From: Prescottella soli
GTDB taxonomy: Bacteria; Actinomycetota; Actinomycetes; Mycobacteriales; Mycobacteriaceae
Reading direction: 5' to 3'
Assembly: GCF_040024445.1 (NCBI RefSeq)
Contig: NZ_CP157276.1
Location: 124,001-188,000 of the forward strand
Length of the DNA stretch: 64,000 nucleotides
Position numbers and translations under genes: made by a program. How positions within the stretch are numbered: position 1 is the first letter of the stretch; every line of letters begins with the position of its first letter. The notes beneath the pieces were generated by a model. That model was not told the origin of the DNA, did no database searches, and saw only the letters and a program-made list of their open reading frames with translations. This document shows positions 1 to 9,398 of the stretch, one piece after another.

Positions 1-1229
1 GTTCCGGCCGCGAGCTTGTCCGCGCCGCCGGCCAGCTGGAAACTGCCGTCCGTCAGCTGCCCCATGCCCTGACTGAGCGTCGAGGCCCCGGAGCTGAGTT
101 GGTCGGCACCGTTGCGTAGTTGCCGCACGTCGGACGCGAGTCCGCCGTTCTGCAGCATTGCCAGGCCGCTCTGCAGGGGACTGTTCGGATCGGTCAGCTG
201 GTACTCGAGTGCCTGGGCGTCGGAGTGCAGCGCTTCGAGTTCCCCACGCAGATCCGCCGTTCCCGCGGTCGCAGCAGCCGGGCGGGTGAGTGGTGTGAGC
301 GCCGCGACGGCCTGCTGCACGATCGGATCCGAACTGCGGTTGAGGACGTTGATGACCTGTTCGACGGCCTGCACGGTCTGTGTCGGTGGTTGTTCCGCGT
401 TCGGGACCCGGGTCGCCAGATCGGCGAGCGACTGGCGCAGCTGCGCCACCTGTCCGCCGACGTTCGGCAGTGCGCCCCCCTCGAGCGCACTGAGCAGCGG
501 GTCGGCGACGCCGTCGACCGCCGCCGCCAGCTGGGAGGCACCCGCAGCCAGGGCGTCCGAGCCGTTTCGTGCCGTGACCATGTTGTCGGCGAGGGTGTGG
601 GCACCTGACGCGAGCTGATCGGCGCCGCTGTTGGCCTGGTCGATACCCGTGGCGAGCTGTTCGGCCCCGTCCGCGGCCTTCCCCAGGCCGGACCCGGCGC
701 TCTGCAGGCCGGTGAGGACCTGCCCCACGCCCTGCGCTCCGATGGTCGAATTGACTTGGTTGATCACCTGTTCCGACGCGTCCTGGCCGATGATTGTCGC
801 GAGATAGTTGTTCGCGTCGTTGAAGGTGAAGATGAGATCTGCCTTCTCGGGGTGGTCGCCGTTGGGTGACGAGACCGCGGCGCTGAAGTTCTCGGGAAGG
901 GTGATCGTGTAGTAGTACTTGCCGTCCGAGAGGCCCTTCGCGGCGTCTTCCTGGGACACTTCCGCGAGATCGAGTTGGCCGGACGCGATCAGGGACTTCA
1001 CGACCTGGTCGCCGGCGTCGAGTTCCTGGCCGTCCGCCGTCTTGCCCGTGTCGTTGTTGACGATCGCGGCCGGGATCTTGTCCACCGCGCCGAACGGATT
1101 CCAGAACGCCCAGAGGTACATCGCGCCGTAGAGCAACGGCATGAGGATGATCGTGATGATGGCGATTCGCGGCATCGTGCCACGGAAGTAGCGCTTCGAA
1201 TCGCTGCCCAGGGAAATTCCTGCAAGCAT
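1..1229 (-). CDS. YhgE/Pip-family membrane protein (3' end outside window)
   Basis: The reading frame is open from an ATG at 1229 to the window edge, so only about 409 N-terminal codons are seen. The N-terminus begins MLAGISLGSDSKRYFRG, followed by one hydrophobic segment (about residues 21-42) and the WAFWNPFG stretch typical of YhgE/Pip proteins. A long outward-facing region follows, with repeated Ala/Gly/Leu blocks such as GADQLASGA and GASQLAAAVDG, which this family uses as a coiled, repeat-rich extracellular part. The C-terminal membrane domain is expected beyond position 1. It lies 3 nt downstream of the ABC-like gene at 1233-2015, so the two are surely co-transcribed. Family members are linked to phage infection or to type VII/export functions; the substrate here is unknown. 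Confidence 0.85.
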   Translation of the reverse strand, partial: MLAGISLGSDSKRYFRGTMPRIAIITIILMPLLYGAMYLWAFWNPFGAVDKIPAAIVNNDTGKTADGQELDAGDQVVKSLIASGQLDLAEVSQEDAAKGLSDGKYYYTITLPENFSAAVSSPNGDHPEKADLIFTFNDANNYLATIIGQDASEQVINQVNSTIGAQGVGQVLTGLQSAGSGLGKAADGAEQLATGIDQANSGADQLASGAHTLADNMVTARNGSDALAAGASQLAAAVDGVADPLLSALEGGALPNVGGQVAQLRQSLADLATRVPNAEQPPTQTVQAVEQVINVLNRSSDPIVQQAVAALTPLTRPAAATAGTADLRGELEALHSDAQALEYQLTDPNSPLQSGLAMLQNGGLASDVRQLRNGADQLSSGASTLSQGMGQLTDGSFQLAGGADKLAAG

Positions 1230-1232
1230 CGG

Positions 1233-2015
1233 CTACCTCGCCTCGGTCATGACGCCGATGTCGCCGGCGTTCAGAAGCTGGTGCAGGTCCACGACGGCGC
1301 GGACGGAACTCCCCGGTGGGAGAGGATTCACGTCGGCGGTGATCACGGACTGGGTTTGGCCAAGTGCCACAAGCCGTTCCAGAACCATGAGGCGCTCTTC
1401 GTCGTCGGCGATCTTGTCGATCCTGCCGACGACGAGCAGGGGAGGTCGTCGCGTGTTCGCGACCGCGATCCGCAACAACAACTGCTGGATCTCGGGGAGG
1501 TCGTCGACGAAGGCGTTGAGCGGCGGCAGCGGAACGTCGCCGAACACCTCGCCGCACATGTCCTCGACACCGCTTGTCCCGACGCGCGGGACGAATCGGT
1601 ACCACGGCGAATCCCACCGCAGTTGTTCGGTGACGAGATCTCGAACGGTGACCGATGGGCGGACCTCGTCCAGTTCGTTGAGGCACGCGATGGTCGAGTT
1701 GCGGAACACCGCCATGGGCTTGTCCTCGAACCCGAGGACGGTGAGGGATCCGGCGGTCAGGCGCATCCGTCCGCACAGCGCCATCAACAGGGCCGTACGC
1801 GCGGCACCGGCCGGTGCGGCGAGCACCGTCACTCCGCCGATGTCGATGTCGAGATCGAGCGGCCCGAACACGTGGCCCCATGGGCCGTGAAGTTCGATTG
1901 CTCTGGCGGACAACAATGTTCCTGAGACCGGTTCCCACGGGGGTTGGTACCCCTCGACCTGTGTTTCGACCAATTCGCACTCCACATTCCCTCGTCGTTG
2001 GGTGAACGACGACAT
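1233..2015 (-). CDS. Degenerate ABC-transporter ATPase-like protein (likely non-hydrolytic)
   Basis: A 260-aa protein with the layout of an ABC nucleotide-binding domain, but every catalytic motif is altered. The Walker A position reads APAGAARTALLM around residue 67, lacking the GxGK(S/T) lysine. The signature region reads DDLPEIQQLLLRIAVA instead of LSGGQ. The Walker B position reads PPLLVVGRIDK with no Asp-Glu. It ends 3 nt before the YhgE/Pip gene, which suggests a regulatory or structural partner of that membrane protein rather than a pump motor. The ATG at 2015 is the only good start; its ribosome site is weak. The ABC fold is inferred from the overall pattern; a different P-loop-derived fold is possible. 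Confidence 0.7.
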   Translation of the reverse strand: MSSFTQRRGNVECELVETQVEGYQPPWEPVSGTLLSARAIELHGPWGHVFGPLDLDIDIGGVTVLAAPAGAARTALLMALCGRMRLTAGSLTVLGFEDKPMAVFRNSTIACLNELDEVRPSVTVRDLVTEQLRWDSPWYRFVPRVGTSGVEDMCGEVFGDVPLPPLNAFVDDLPEIQQLLLRIAVANTRRPPLLVVGRIDKIADDEERLMVLERLVALGQTQSVITADVNPLPPGSSVRAVVDLHQLLNAGDIGVMTEAR

Positions 2016-2085
2016 GTTCGGCTGCTGTCCTTGTCTCTCACTGTTTCGAAACCGACGTCGGATCGGCCCGCGGGCCGTCAGACCG

Positions 2086-3366
2086 TCACAGGCTGTTCTT
2101 GACGACCTGACCGTTCTTGACGATCACCGACAGGTACTTCTCCGGGTCGGCAAGCACGCTCAGGTCGTCGAGCGGGTTGCCGTCCACGAGCAGCACGTCG
2201 GCCCAGGCCCCCTGCGCCACGACCCCGAACGGGGCGTCCCGGTACGGATCGCGTTCACCGGCGAGCCGGAAGAGCTGTGCGTTGCCCGAGGTCAGCATGC
2301 GCAGCGCCTCGACATTGCTGTAGAAGTCGCCCAGTCTGGCCGCCATCTCGCTCTGTCGCTTCGCGAATTGCGGCTCGAGCAGCAGATCGGTGCCGAAGGC
2401 CACCTTCACCCCGTACTTCTGGGCCCAGCCGTAGATCCGGTCCACGCCGCTGCAGATCTGGCGGTTCTTCTCGGCGCGGTCGGGGTCGGGGTAGTGGTGA
2501 TCGTCCTCCGCGAAGGGCTGCATCGACAGCCAGACTTCGCGCTCTGCCATCAACTTGACGGTGGCCTCGTCAGACAGGTGGCCGTGCTCGATCGACTTGA
2601 CTCCGGCCTCGATCGCACGCCGGATGCCGGTCACGTTGTAGACGTGAGTGGCGACGTAGGTGCCGTAGTCGGTTGCGGCGTTGACCCCTGCTCGCAGTTC
2701 GGCGTCCGTGAACTGCACTGTGTACAGCGGGTCGTACGTCGACGCGGCTCCGCCGCCGACCATCATCTTGATCTGCGAGGCGCCCTTCTTGAGCTGCTCG
2801 CGCACCGCGGCCAGGACGCGCTCCTCGCCGTCGGCGATACGCATGAAACCGATTGTTTCCGAGCGATTCTCGGCTCCTCCGAGAGCGGACGGAGTGTCGT
2901 AGACGTTGCCGAAGTCGCCGTGACCGCTGGTCTGCGAGATCGCGGCCTGACACGGGTAGATGCGGGGCCCCGGGAACTGTCCGCGGTCGATGGCTGACTT
3001 GATGCTCGCGGTGTCGCCGGCCATGTCGCGAACGGCGGTGAACCCTCGCATCAGCATGTTCTTGGCCTCGGCGACGCCGTTGAGGGTGATGTGTCCCTCG
3101 GTGCCCATCAAGAGGTCGATGTAGGAATTGGCGTTCCCCACCAGGTGGACATGGGCATCGCTCATGCCGGGCATCAACACCCGCCCGCCACCGTCGATGA
3201 CGACAGTGTCCCTGCCGGGCTCGTCCCCGACGGGGGACGTCGACACGGCGGCGATCGTGTGGCCGTCGATCAGTACGTCCCCGTTGCTGAGTTCCGCCGA
3301 TACGCCGTCGAACACCCGGACGTTGCGAAACAGTAAACGCTTCTTGCTTTCCGGAAGAGTCGTCAT
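2086..3366 (-). CDS. Metal-dependent amidohydrolase (imidazolonepropionase-like family)
   Basis: About 426 aa of the amidohydrolase superfamily. The N-terminal beta-sandwich (NVRVFDGV..., VLIDG) leads into the metal-binding HVH motif (about residues 72-74). Later come the Lys-containing IKMMVGGG segment, THVYN, EHGHL and the FGTDLL catalytic Asp near residue 327; the C-terminal strand ends with ADVLLVDGNPLDDL. ISQTSGHGDF is typical of the broad branch that includes carboxypeptidase- and prolidase-like hydrolases, so the substrate cannot be named. The ATG at 3366 is preferred over the TTG three codons upstream because TAGCTT lies 8 nt before it, giving a leaderless arrangement. It is separated from the 3585-4232 gene by a strong hairpin. 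Confidence 0.85.
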   Translation of the reverse strand: MTTLPESKKRLLFRNVRVFDGVSAELSNGDVLIDGHTIAAVSTSPVGDEPGRDTVVIDGGGRVLMPGMSDAHVHLVGNANSYIDLLMGTEGHITLNGVAEAKNMLMRGFTAVRDMAGDTASIKSAIDRGQFPGPRIYPCQAAISQTSGHGDFGNVYDTPSALGGAENRSETIGFMRIADGEERVLAAVREQLKKGASQIKMMVGGGAASTYDPLYTVQFTDAELRAGVNAATDYGTYVATHVYNVTGIRRAIEAGVKSIEHGHLSDEATVKLMAEREVWLSMQPFAEDDHHYPDPDRAEKNRQICSGVDRIYGWAQKYGVKVAFGTDLLLEPQFAKRQSEMAARLGDFYSNVEALRMLTSGNAQLFRLAGERDPYRDAPFGVVAQGAWADVLLVDGNPLDDLSVLADPEKYLSVIVKNGQVVKNSL

Positions 3367-3374
3367 ACCTCGCA

Positions 3375-3380
3375 AAGCTA
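3375..3380 (-). promoter_or_regulatory. -10 box of a probable leaderless promoter for the amidohydrolase
   Basis: TAGCTT on the minus strand fits TANNNT and ends 8 nt before the ATG at 3366. Transcription would start at or next to the start codon, as is common in actinobacteria. Confidence 0.5.
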
Positions 3381-3523
3381 ACAGCGAGCCCTCCGGGGTG
3401 ATCGCCGGCGGAGCAGAAATAACCCCCTATATCACCCGTTCCCGAGGTGGCGGGAAGGGCCACCGGCGCGGACGCGAGTGCGCGGAAAGTGTGATTGTCA
3501 CGCAAAGGATTCCGGGCGCGAAA

Positions 3524-3574
3524 CGGCCGATCCCGCTGCCGTTCGACATCGCGTCGCGGCAGCGGGATCGGCCG
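3524..3574 (-). terminator. Strong hairpin, probable terminator
   Basis: A perfect 18-bp stem (3524-3541 pairs with 3557-3574) with a 15-nt loop lies 10 nt after the stop codon of the minus-strand membrane protein gene at 3585-4232. On that strand it is followed by TTT and then GC-rich sequence, a typical weak-tail actinobacterial terminator. Confidence 0.7.
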
Positions 3575-3584
3575 TGGACCTGGG

Positions 3585-4232
3585 TCAGATGGACTCGACG
3601 GGCTCCTTCGACGAACTCCGCGGTGCACCGAGGAAGATGACGGAGGCTCCGAAGAAGAACAGGGCCCCCACGAAGGTGCCGGAGTTGGCGAGGGATGCGT
3701 CCTCGACGCTTCCCGACTGCGTGATGAACGCGCCTACAGCGGAGAGGCCGAAGGCGAGCGAACCCAGGGCGTTGAACCAGCCGCTCTGCCAGTCGAGCGA
3801 GCGCGGAGCCCAGTACTGCTTTGCGCGGACGAGCATGAGTATCGCCAGATAACTGCTGATCAGGAACGCAATCGAACCCTCCGCGTTCGGTGTCCACACC
3901 AGATGCTTCTCGCCGGCGATGGTGTGGGCGTGCAATGCGGCCCCGGTGCTGACGTTGAACAGCACGGTGCCCAGGAACTGGGTGGCCGCAGCGAGCCATT
4001 CCGCGCGGATCGCGGGCTTGCCGGTGTCTGTATCCGTCGTCGTGGCCGCGCCGCTGAGTATCAGCTGGATGAACGCCGCGTAGGTGAAGAACCACGAGCC
4101 GACGAAGAAGGCCGTGTTGGCGGTGGCCGTTCCGAGGGCCGGTGCGAGGACCGGCGCGGAACCGAGTGCGAAGAGTAGCGAGCCGATCGTGAATCCCCAC
4201 GATTGCATCCGCAGAGTCGGGTGAATCAGCAT
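3585..4232 (-). CDS. Six-helix integral membrane protein, function unknown
   Basis: A 215-aa hydrophobic protein with six clear membrane segments: about residues 12-33, 39-62, 78-102, 121-140, 155-176 and 186-206. Short loops include an Asp/Thr-rich one (TTDTDTGKP) and the pair ALHAHTIAG/HLVWTPNAEG between helices 3 and 4. I do not recognise the family. The start is the ATG at 4232; a second ATG eight codons in (MQSWGF) is possible because neither has a good ribosome site. It stands alone, with a hairpin terminator just downstream and the divergent SRPBCC gene upstream. Confidence 0.7.
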   Translation of the reverse strand: MLIHPTLRMQSWGFTIGSLLFALGSAPVLAPALGTATANTAFFVGSWFFTYAAFIQLILSGAATTTDTDTGKPAIRAEWLAAATQFLGTVLFNVSTGAALHAHTIAGEKHLVWTPNAEGSIAFLISSYLAILMLVRAKQYWAPRSLDWQSGWFNALGSLAFGLSAVGAFITQSGSVEDASLANSGTFVGALFFFGASVIFLGAPRSSSKEPVESI

Positions 4233-4463
4233 GTGCGGCAGTATAGGTCGTGTTCTGTGGTGATGTGAGGAATCGGACCAAAGGGCTGCCGGTGGGTTGA
4301 TCGAATCGGCTTGTTGTGCAGGGGAAGACGGGTGTGATTCGACGACCGCGCTTACGTCCGTTGGGATTACGTTCACCGAAATGTTTCGTTGCGCTCGACG
4401 CGATGTCGGCCGCCGAACGGGTGCTCGCCGCCCCGTTCGGGTGCCGATCGACTCGGTGCGACG

Positions 4464-4469
4464 TACCGT
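4464..4469 (+). promoter_or_regulatory. -10 box of a probable leaderless promoter for the SRPBCC gene
   Basis: TACCGT (TANNNT) ends 6 nt before the ATG at 4476, with no Shine-Dalgarno sequence between. Confidence 0.45.
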
Positions 4470-4475
4470 TGACGC

Positions 4476-4946
4476 ATGAGCGACTCGAACGTCACGGCGG
4501 TCGATCGAGGACCGCGCAGAATTGCCCGCCGGGTCACCGTCGACGCACCCGCCTCGGCGGTCTTCGACCTGATCGCAGACCCGCGGCGCCACCACGAGCT
4601 CGACGGGTCCGGGACGGTGCAGGGCACGGTGTCGGGCCCGGACCGTCTCGACACGGGCGCCACGTTCACCGTCTCGATGAAGATGTACGGCGCGCCGTAC
4701 CGGATCAAGAGCCGGGTGGTCGACTTCGAGGACGGACATGTTGTCGAATGGAAACACCCCCTCGGGCATCACTGGCGGTGGGAGTTCGAGGAGACCACTC
4801 CCGGGCACACCGAGGTGACCGAGGTGTTCGACTATTCGATGGTCAGGTTCCCGCAGTGGGTGCAGCTGATGGGCTTCCGCGCGAAGAACGAGCAGGGCAT
4901 CACCTCGACCCTCGAGCACCTCCGCGCGCGATACGCCGCCGCGTGA
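4476..4946 (+). CDS. SRPBCC (START-like) family protein
   Basis: A 156-aa soluble protein with the polyketide-cyclase/dehydrase type SRPBCC fold. The opening strand RRVTVDAPASAVFDLIADP is the family hallmark. The middle strands (FTVSMKMYGAPYRIKSRVVDFEDGHVVEWKHPLG) and the long C-terminal helix close the hydrophobic pocket. Such proteins bind small hydrophobic ligands; none can be named here. The ATG at 4476 has no ribosome site but a TACCGT box 6 nt upstream, so it is probably leaderless. Its stop codon is separated by a single base from the stop of the convergent gene at 4948-5634. Confidence 0.8.
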   Translation: MSDSNVTAVDRGPRRIARRVTVDAPASAVFDLIADPRRHHELDGSGTVQGTVSGPDRLDTGATFTVSMKMYGAPYRIKSRVVDFEDGHVVEWKHPLGHHWRWEFEETTPGHTEVTEVFDYSMVRFPQWVQLMGFRAKNEQGITSTLEHLRARYAAA

Positions 4947-4947
4947 C

Positions 4948-5634
4948 TCACACGGGCGTGAAGTAGGCCTCGCCGACCGCGAACATCCCCCGCTGCGGCA
5001 GCCAGAACCCACCGAGCCGCGCCTGCTCGGTGAGGGCGCCCGGTGGTCCGAGGTCGACGCCGTCGACTGTCGCCCGGCTGCGCTGCACGACCCACACCCG
5101 GCGCGGATTGGCCCGGAACGACTGCCCGTTCGGGGTCTTCCCCGTCAAGCCGACCCGGCCCGCCCCGAGCAGCGGACCGGCAACCCGGGACATCAGCGCC
5201 AGCACGCGGTCGTTGCGCCACAGCGCGGCGGGCAGGAGCGATCCGGCAGCGGTCATCGCGCGGGAGGCGAGGGAGCGCGTCAGCGTCACCGACCAGTCGA
5301 TCGTGTCGGCCACGGACACGCGGAAGTCGTCCGGTCCGGTCCAGGTGACGGTGATCTCCGCGGTTCGCGATTCGGTCAGGGCCTGCCCGAAGTAGCGCGG
5401 ACAACCGGACTGTGTCGCGCCGCTGGTGTACATGACCCACCGGCCGGCCGGATTCCGGTGCCAGACCGAGTCGTATCCGGGACCGATCGAGCTCGCCGGG
5501 AAGTGCCGGAAGGCGAGGCAGTGGCCGCTGGCGAATGGCAGGCCCATCACCCCGTATCCGGCGAACCGTTCGAGATCGTCGCCGGGTGGGAGGGCTGGCG
5601 GTCGTTCGGCAATGGTCCGCGGGCTCGTGGACAT
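4948..5634 (-). CDS. Conserved hypothetical protein
   Basis: A 228-aa protein of unknown function. The N-terminal half resembles a compact beta-rich domain (GHCLAFRHFPASSIGPGYDSVWHR, GRWVMYTSG...SGCPRYFG). The C-terminal half contains GLTGKTPNGQSFRANPRRVW and RGMFAVGEAYFTPV. There is no signal peptide; one moderately hydrophobic stretch lies near residues 125-160. The start is set by a GGGAG ribosome site upstream of the ATG at 5634; the frame stays open 19 codons further upstream, but that part is Arg-rich and unlikely to be translated. It converges with the SRPBCC gene. Confidence 0.6.
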   Translation of the reverse strand: MSTSPRTIAERPPALPPGDDLERFAGYGVMGLPFASGHCLAFRHFPASSIGPGYDSVWHRNPAGRWVMYTSGATQSGCPRYFGQALTESRTAEITVTWTGPDDFRVSVADTIDWSVTLTRSLASRAMTAAGSLLPAALWRNDRVLALMSRVAGPLLGAGRVGLTGKTPNGQSFRANPRRVWVVQRSRATVDGVDLGPPGALTEQARLGGFWLPQRGMFAVGEAYFTPV

Positions 5635-5750
5635 GGTCGCTCCCGATAGTCGGCGGGCAGCCGACCGACGTCCGCGTCCGCGCCCGCACATACTGTCCCG
5701 TCAGCGTAGGCACAGAACGGTCCCTGGCGGTAGGCCGTGATCCGGCCGAA

Positions 5751-6368
5751 TCACACCGCGGTGGCGAGGGCCGCGGCGGCGGTGAAGAACAGGGTCGCGA
5801 AGACGCGGCTGGTGACCTGCTGTTGACGCGGCGAGCGCAGTACCCGGAGCACCCGTGCCGCGAGACCGGTGTATCCGGTCATCACGACGGTGTCGACGGC
5901 GACCATCGTGGCCGCCATGAGTGCGTACTGCGGTAGGAGCGGTGCCGCCGGGTTCAGGAACTGCGGCAATACCGCCAGCATGAAGACGATCGCCTTCGGG
6001 TTGCTCGAGTTGATCAGGAATGCCCGCAGCACCAACGCCGCGGCGGTGGCCCGGCTGTCGTCCGGTTCGGCCTCGATCGGAGTGGGCGCCGAGCGCCACT
6101 GCCGCACGCCGAGATACGCGAGGTACGCGACGCCGAACCACTTCACGATCAGGAACGCCGTCGTGGAGCCGGCCAGCAGAGCTCCGACGCCGGCCGCGAC
6201 GATCACGATCTGCAGCAGTAGCGCGAGCTGGAGGCCGAGGATGTTCCAGTAGCCGCGCAGGAAGCCGTGCCGCAGGCCAGTCGACATCGACGCGATCGCG
6301 CCGGCTCCCGGTGACAAACTGATCACCCAGCTGGCGCCGAAGAACGCCAACCAGATCTGCCACGACAC
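5751..6368 (-). CDS. LysE/RhtB-family amino-acid exporter
   Basis: A 205-aa membrane protein with the LysE/RhtB pattern. The first segment SPGAGAIASMSTGLRHG carries the conserved SPGP-like turn; about six hydrophobic helices follow, including WFGVAYLAYLGVRQWRS and FLINSSNPKAIVFMLAVLPQF, which matches the N-P-K-A motif. These proteins export amino acids or homoserine-lactone-like compounds with proton motive force. The specificity is unknown. It lies 48 nt downstream of the GH1 gene's stop codon on the same strand and may be read through from that operon. Confidence 0.85.
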   Translation of the reverse strand: MSWQIWLAFFGASWVISLSPGAGAIASMSTGLRHGFLRGYWNILGLQLALLLQIVIVAAGVGALLAGSTTAFLIVKWFGVAYLAYLGVRQWRSAPTPIEAEPDDSRATAAALVLRAFLINSSNPKAIVFMLAVLPQFLNPAAPLLPQYALMAATMVAVDTVVMTGYTGLAARVLRVLRSPRQQQVTSRVFATLFFTAAAALATAV

Positions 6369-6416
6369 GGGCGCAGAGTCTATGCCCGCCCGTGCCGGTG
6401 GACCGCGGTGGGGCGC

Positions 6417-7718
6417 CTACGAGCCGCCCGCCGATCCGTTCGAGGAGCCGGAGGCGAGGCAACTTGCCGGCGGATCGACGAGCGAGCAGAACGCCGGGGG
6501 AATCACTGGCCGGTAGTCCGCCGGTACCCCGCCGTCCGCGATGGTGGTCCGGTACGTCGCGACGGCGTCCGTGGCACGACGGGTCAGCGTCGAATCGGTG
6601 AGTGCATCGACCGTGTACAACCCGAATCGGGGACGGTACGTGCCCCATTCGTAGTTGTCGGTGATCGACCAGTAGTTGTAGCCGATCACGTCGGCGCCGT
6701 CCTCCCGGGCGCGCTCGATCCAGTAGACGTGATCGCGCAGGTGGTCGGAGCGGGTATATCCGTCGGGGCGGGGTTTGCCGTCGTCGGTGGGCATGCCGTT
6801 CTCCACGACGTACAGCGGCATGCCGGGCAGCTTCCGGTGGTACGCCATGAGCGCGTGGTAGATCCCGTCCGGTTGCGGCACCACGTCGTAGAAGCGGTCG
6901 GTGGCCGCGGCGATCGCCGACGTGTTGTCGAGTGAGACGCCGTAGTAGTAGTCGATTCCGAGGAAATCCAGCTTGTCGGTCACCCGGTCGACGAACGACC
7001 TGTCGAGCGTCCCGAAGACCGCCGGGATGAACGCGAGATTGCTGCCGACCCGTGCCGTCGGATCGAGTTGGTGGATCCGGTCGTAGATCGCGCGGTGGGC
7101 CCGCACCAGCCCGTCGAACATCTTCGGCGCGTCACCCAGCGAGATCCCGCCGAAGGTCATTTCCTTCTGTGCGTACGCCGTCGGCTCGTTGAAGGTGATC
7201 CAGATCGCGCCGGCGTCCTTGTAGCGGTCGACGACCTTCTCCGCGTTCACCAGCCAGTCGTCGGGCGTCCGGGGGTCGGCCCACCCGCCACGGTCCGCGA
7301 TCCAGCCCGGATACACCCAGTGGTCGAGAGTGATCATCGGCGTCATCCCGTGACTGCGGATGCGCCGGACCACGTCGTCGTAATAGGCGAACTCGGCCTC
7401 GTCCCACGTCCCCGGGCTCGGCTGCACCCGGGCCCACTCGATGCCGAAGCGGAACACGTCGACCCCCATCGCGGCGGCGTTGTCGATGTCCTCGCCGTAC
7501 CGGTGCCGGAAGTCCACCGAATCACCGACCTTGTCGTGCGTCTTGCCCGACGCCGAGTACCGCGCCCAGTTGCTGTCCGGGGACGACCCCTCGGACTGGA
7601 AGCCGGACGTGGCGACGCCCCACAGGAAGTCGTCGCCGAGCGGTCCGGCGTGGGCGACGGGTGCGGCGAGGAGCGTCGCGGCCAGGGCGACGATCGCGGA
7701 GCGCAGAACGGTCTTCAC
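6417..7718 (-). CDS. Secreted family 1 glycoside hydrolase (beta-glucosidase type)
   Basis: A 433-aa protein with a Sec signal peptide (MKTVLRSAIVALAATLLAAPVAHA). The mature part begins LGDDFLWGVATSGFQSEG, as GH1 enzymes do. The acid/base Glu is in TFNEPTAY (about residue 189) and the nucleophile Glu in YVVENGMP (about residue 309). The tail ends in a Ser/Gly-rich stretch after SLVDPPASCLASGS. Secreted GH1 enzymes are less common than cytosolic ones. The start codon lies 10 nt after the stop of the GMC oxidoreductase, so the two exported enzymes form one operon. The natural substrate could be a beta-glycoside such as a sterol or plant glycoside; that is inference. Confidence 0.88.
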   Translation of the reverse strand: MKTVLRSAIVALAATLLAAPVAHAGPLGDDFLWGVATSGFQSEGSSPDSNWARYSASGKTHDKVGDSVDFRHRYGEDIDNAAAMGVDVFRFGIEWARVQPSPGTWDEAEFAYYDDVVRRIRSHGMTPMITLDHWVYPGWIADRGGWADPRTPDDWLVNAEKVVDRYKDAGAIWITFNEPTAYAQKEMTFGGISLGDAPKMFDGLVRAHRAIYDRIHQLDPTARVGSNLAFIPAVFGTLDRSFVDRVTDKLDFLGIDYYYGVSLDNTSAIAAATDRFYDVVPQPDGIYHALMAYHRKLPGMPLYVVENGMPTDDGKPRPDGYTRSDHLRDHVYWIERAREDGADVIGYNYWSITDNYEWGTYRPRFGLYTVDALTDSTLTRRATDAVATYRTTIADGGVPADYRPVIPPAFCSLVDPPASCLASGSSNGSAGGS

Positions 7719-7728
7719 GCTTGCTCCT

Positions 7729-9354
7729 TCAGAAGACGGCGCCGACGTCGGCGGTCACGAGGGTGTCCATGCTGTGTTCGGCGAGCGCCGCGATCGTCAT
7801 CGACGGATTGCACGCGCCCGTCGAGCCGGGAATGCGTGCGCCGTCGAGGACATACAGGCCCCGGTGCCCGTGGACGCGCCCGGCGTCGTCGCACACCGAA
7901 CCGAACGGGGCACCGCCGAGCGGATGGAACGTGTTGGTGTCGAACGCATTCACATCGACGGCGAGTACCCCGAACCCGGCGCCGACGATCTGCTCGATCC
8001 GGGCTCGGATCGCGTCGGTCAGTCCCTTGTCGTACGCCTGGTTCCAGGTGAGGACGGCGTCGTCGCGGTTCGGGTCGTGGTTCCACACGCCGAGACCCGG
8101 CACCACGCCGTAGCCGATGACCGACGTCGTGTGCACGTCGACGGGGAAGGGCACCGGGCCCGTGACGATCGTCAGCGCACCAGCCGGGTTGTCCCAGTCC
8201 TTGACGCCGACACACGCGGGCCCGCCCTGCCACGCGCCGGGGCTGCCGTCGGCGCGGGTGACCATGAAGATGCGGTCGCCGTTGTTGCCCCAGCCGGTGC
8301 CGACGGCGTCGGGTAGGTCGGGGACGAGGTTCTTCGCCCGTGCCTTCACCAGCAGCCGTGTCGTGCCGGGGGAGCCGGCGGCGAGGAACAGGGCGTCGGT
8401 CACCACCCGCTTGCGCTCGAGCACGGTGCCGTCCGTGCCGATGCGGTCGCAGTGCACGATCCACGTCCCGTCGCGGCCGAGTTCGACGTCGTTCACCCGG
8501 TGCAGCGGCGCCACCTCGACCCGCCCGGTGGCCTGGGCCTCGGCGAGATACGTGACATCGAGCGAGTGCTTGCCGCCGTTGTTGACGCCGTAGATGACGT
8601 CGCCGTTGGTGTACGACGGGCGCATCTCGCCGCGCAGTTCCCGGCGCGCGAACTCCCAGTCGATCGGCATCGGTACCCGGAACGTGTCGAGGCCCTGCGC
8701 CCTGGCCGCCTCCAGGAACTGGCGAGACGACAGGTACTGCGGACTCGCGAGGACGTCGTCCGGGATCGTCGCGATGCGCAGCATGCGTGCCACCCGCGGG
8801 TAGTAGACCTCGTCCATCAGTTGGTAATCGATGGATGACGAGACGCAGTCGGCGAAGTTCGCGGCGTTCGGCTGCATCGTCATGCCGTGGTAGACCAACG
8901 AGCCGCCGCCGACTCCGGCGCCGCACAGGACGTCCATGCCGTTACCCGGGATTCGTTCCATGATCCCGGTGAACGGCGCGAACACCGCCGGGGGAGCGCC
9001 GGTCATCACCGGGTGCGGCTGCAGCCACGCCGACCGCTGGTCGGGCGCGAACATGTGGGGGAAGGTCTCCGCGTCGGGGCCGGTGGGCCACCAGATGCCG
9101 CGCTCCAGGATCAGCGTGTCGACGCCGGCGCGCGCGAGGTGCAGCGCGGCGATCGAGCCGCCGAACCCGCTGCCGACGACGACGGCGCGGCGCCGCTCCT
9201 CGGTCACCGCCGGGCCCTGCGGCGGCGCGGCGGCAGCAGGGTGCGTGGCGGCCGCGGCGATCGTGGCTGCGGCGGTCCCGCCGAGGCCGCCGAGGAACAT
9301 GCGTCGCGTCACTCCGTGTCGGGTGGGCACGGCCGGATCGGGGTGTGTGGTCAC
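7729..9354 (-). CDS. Tat-exported GMC oxidoreductase, cholesterol-oxidase-like
   Basis: A 541-aa flavoenzyme. The N-terminus has a twin-arginine signal ([12 protein letters not shown] then an Ala-rich stretch ending AAAA). The FAD site follows as [20 protein letters not shown], then LERG. GMC features continue with [21 protein letters not shown] and the C-terminal [21 protein letters not shown]...[22 protein letters not shown], which matches class I cholesterol oxidases with their active-site His and Asn. It would oxidise a 3-hydroxysterol outside the membrane and release peroxide. The GTG at 9354 is chosen for its AGGGAG ribosome site and for placing the Tat motif near the N-terminus; the frame is open 35 codons further. 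It is co-transcribed with the GH1 gene. Other GMC alcohol oxidases are not excluded. Confidence 0.82.
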   Translation of the reverse strand: MTTHPDPAVPTRHGVTRRMFLGGLGGTAAATIAAAATHPAAAAPPQGPAVTEERRRAVVVGSGFGGSIAALHLARAGVDTLILERGIWWPTGPDAETFPHMFAPDQRSAWLQPHPVMTGAPPAVFAPFTGIMERIPGNGMDVLCGAGVGGGSLVYHGMTMQPNAANFADCVSSSIDYQLMDEVYYPRVARMLRIATIPDDVLASPQYLSSRQFLEAARAQGLDTFRVPMPIDWEFARRELRGEMRPSYTNGDVIYGVNNGGKHSLDVTYLAEAQATGRVEVAPLHRVNDVELGRDGTWIVHCDRIGTDGTVLERKRVVTDALFLAAGSPGTTRLLVKARAKNLVPDLPDAVGTGWGNNGDRIFMVTRADGSPGAWQGGPACVGVKDWDNPAGALTIVTGPVPFPVDVHTTSVIGYGVVPGLGVWNHDPNRDDAVLTWNQAYDKGLTDAIRARIEQIVGAGFGVLAVDVNAFDTNTFHPLGGAPFGSVCDDAGRVHGHRGLYVLDGARIPGSTGACNPSMTIAALAEHSMDTLVTADVGAVF

Positions 9355-9398
9355 TGCGGCTCCCTGCGTTCGCGTCCGACGAGGTCTCGCCGGTCGGG

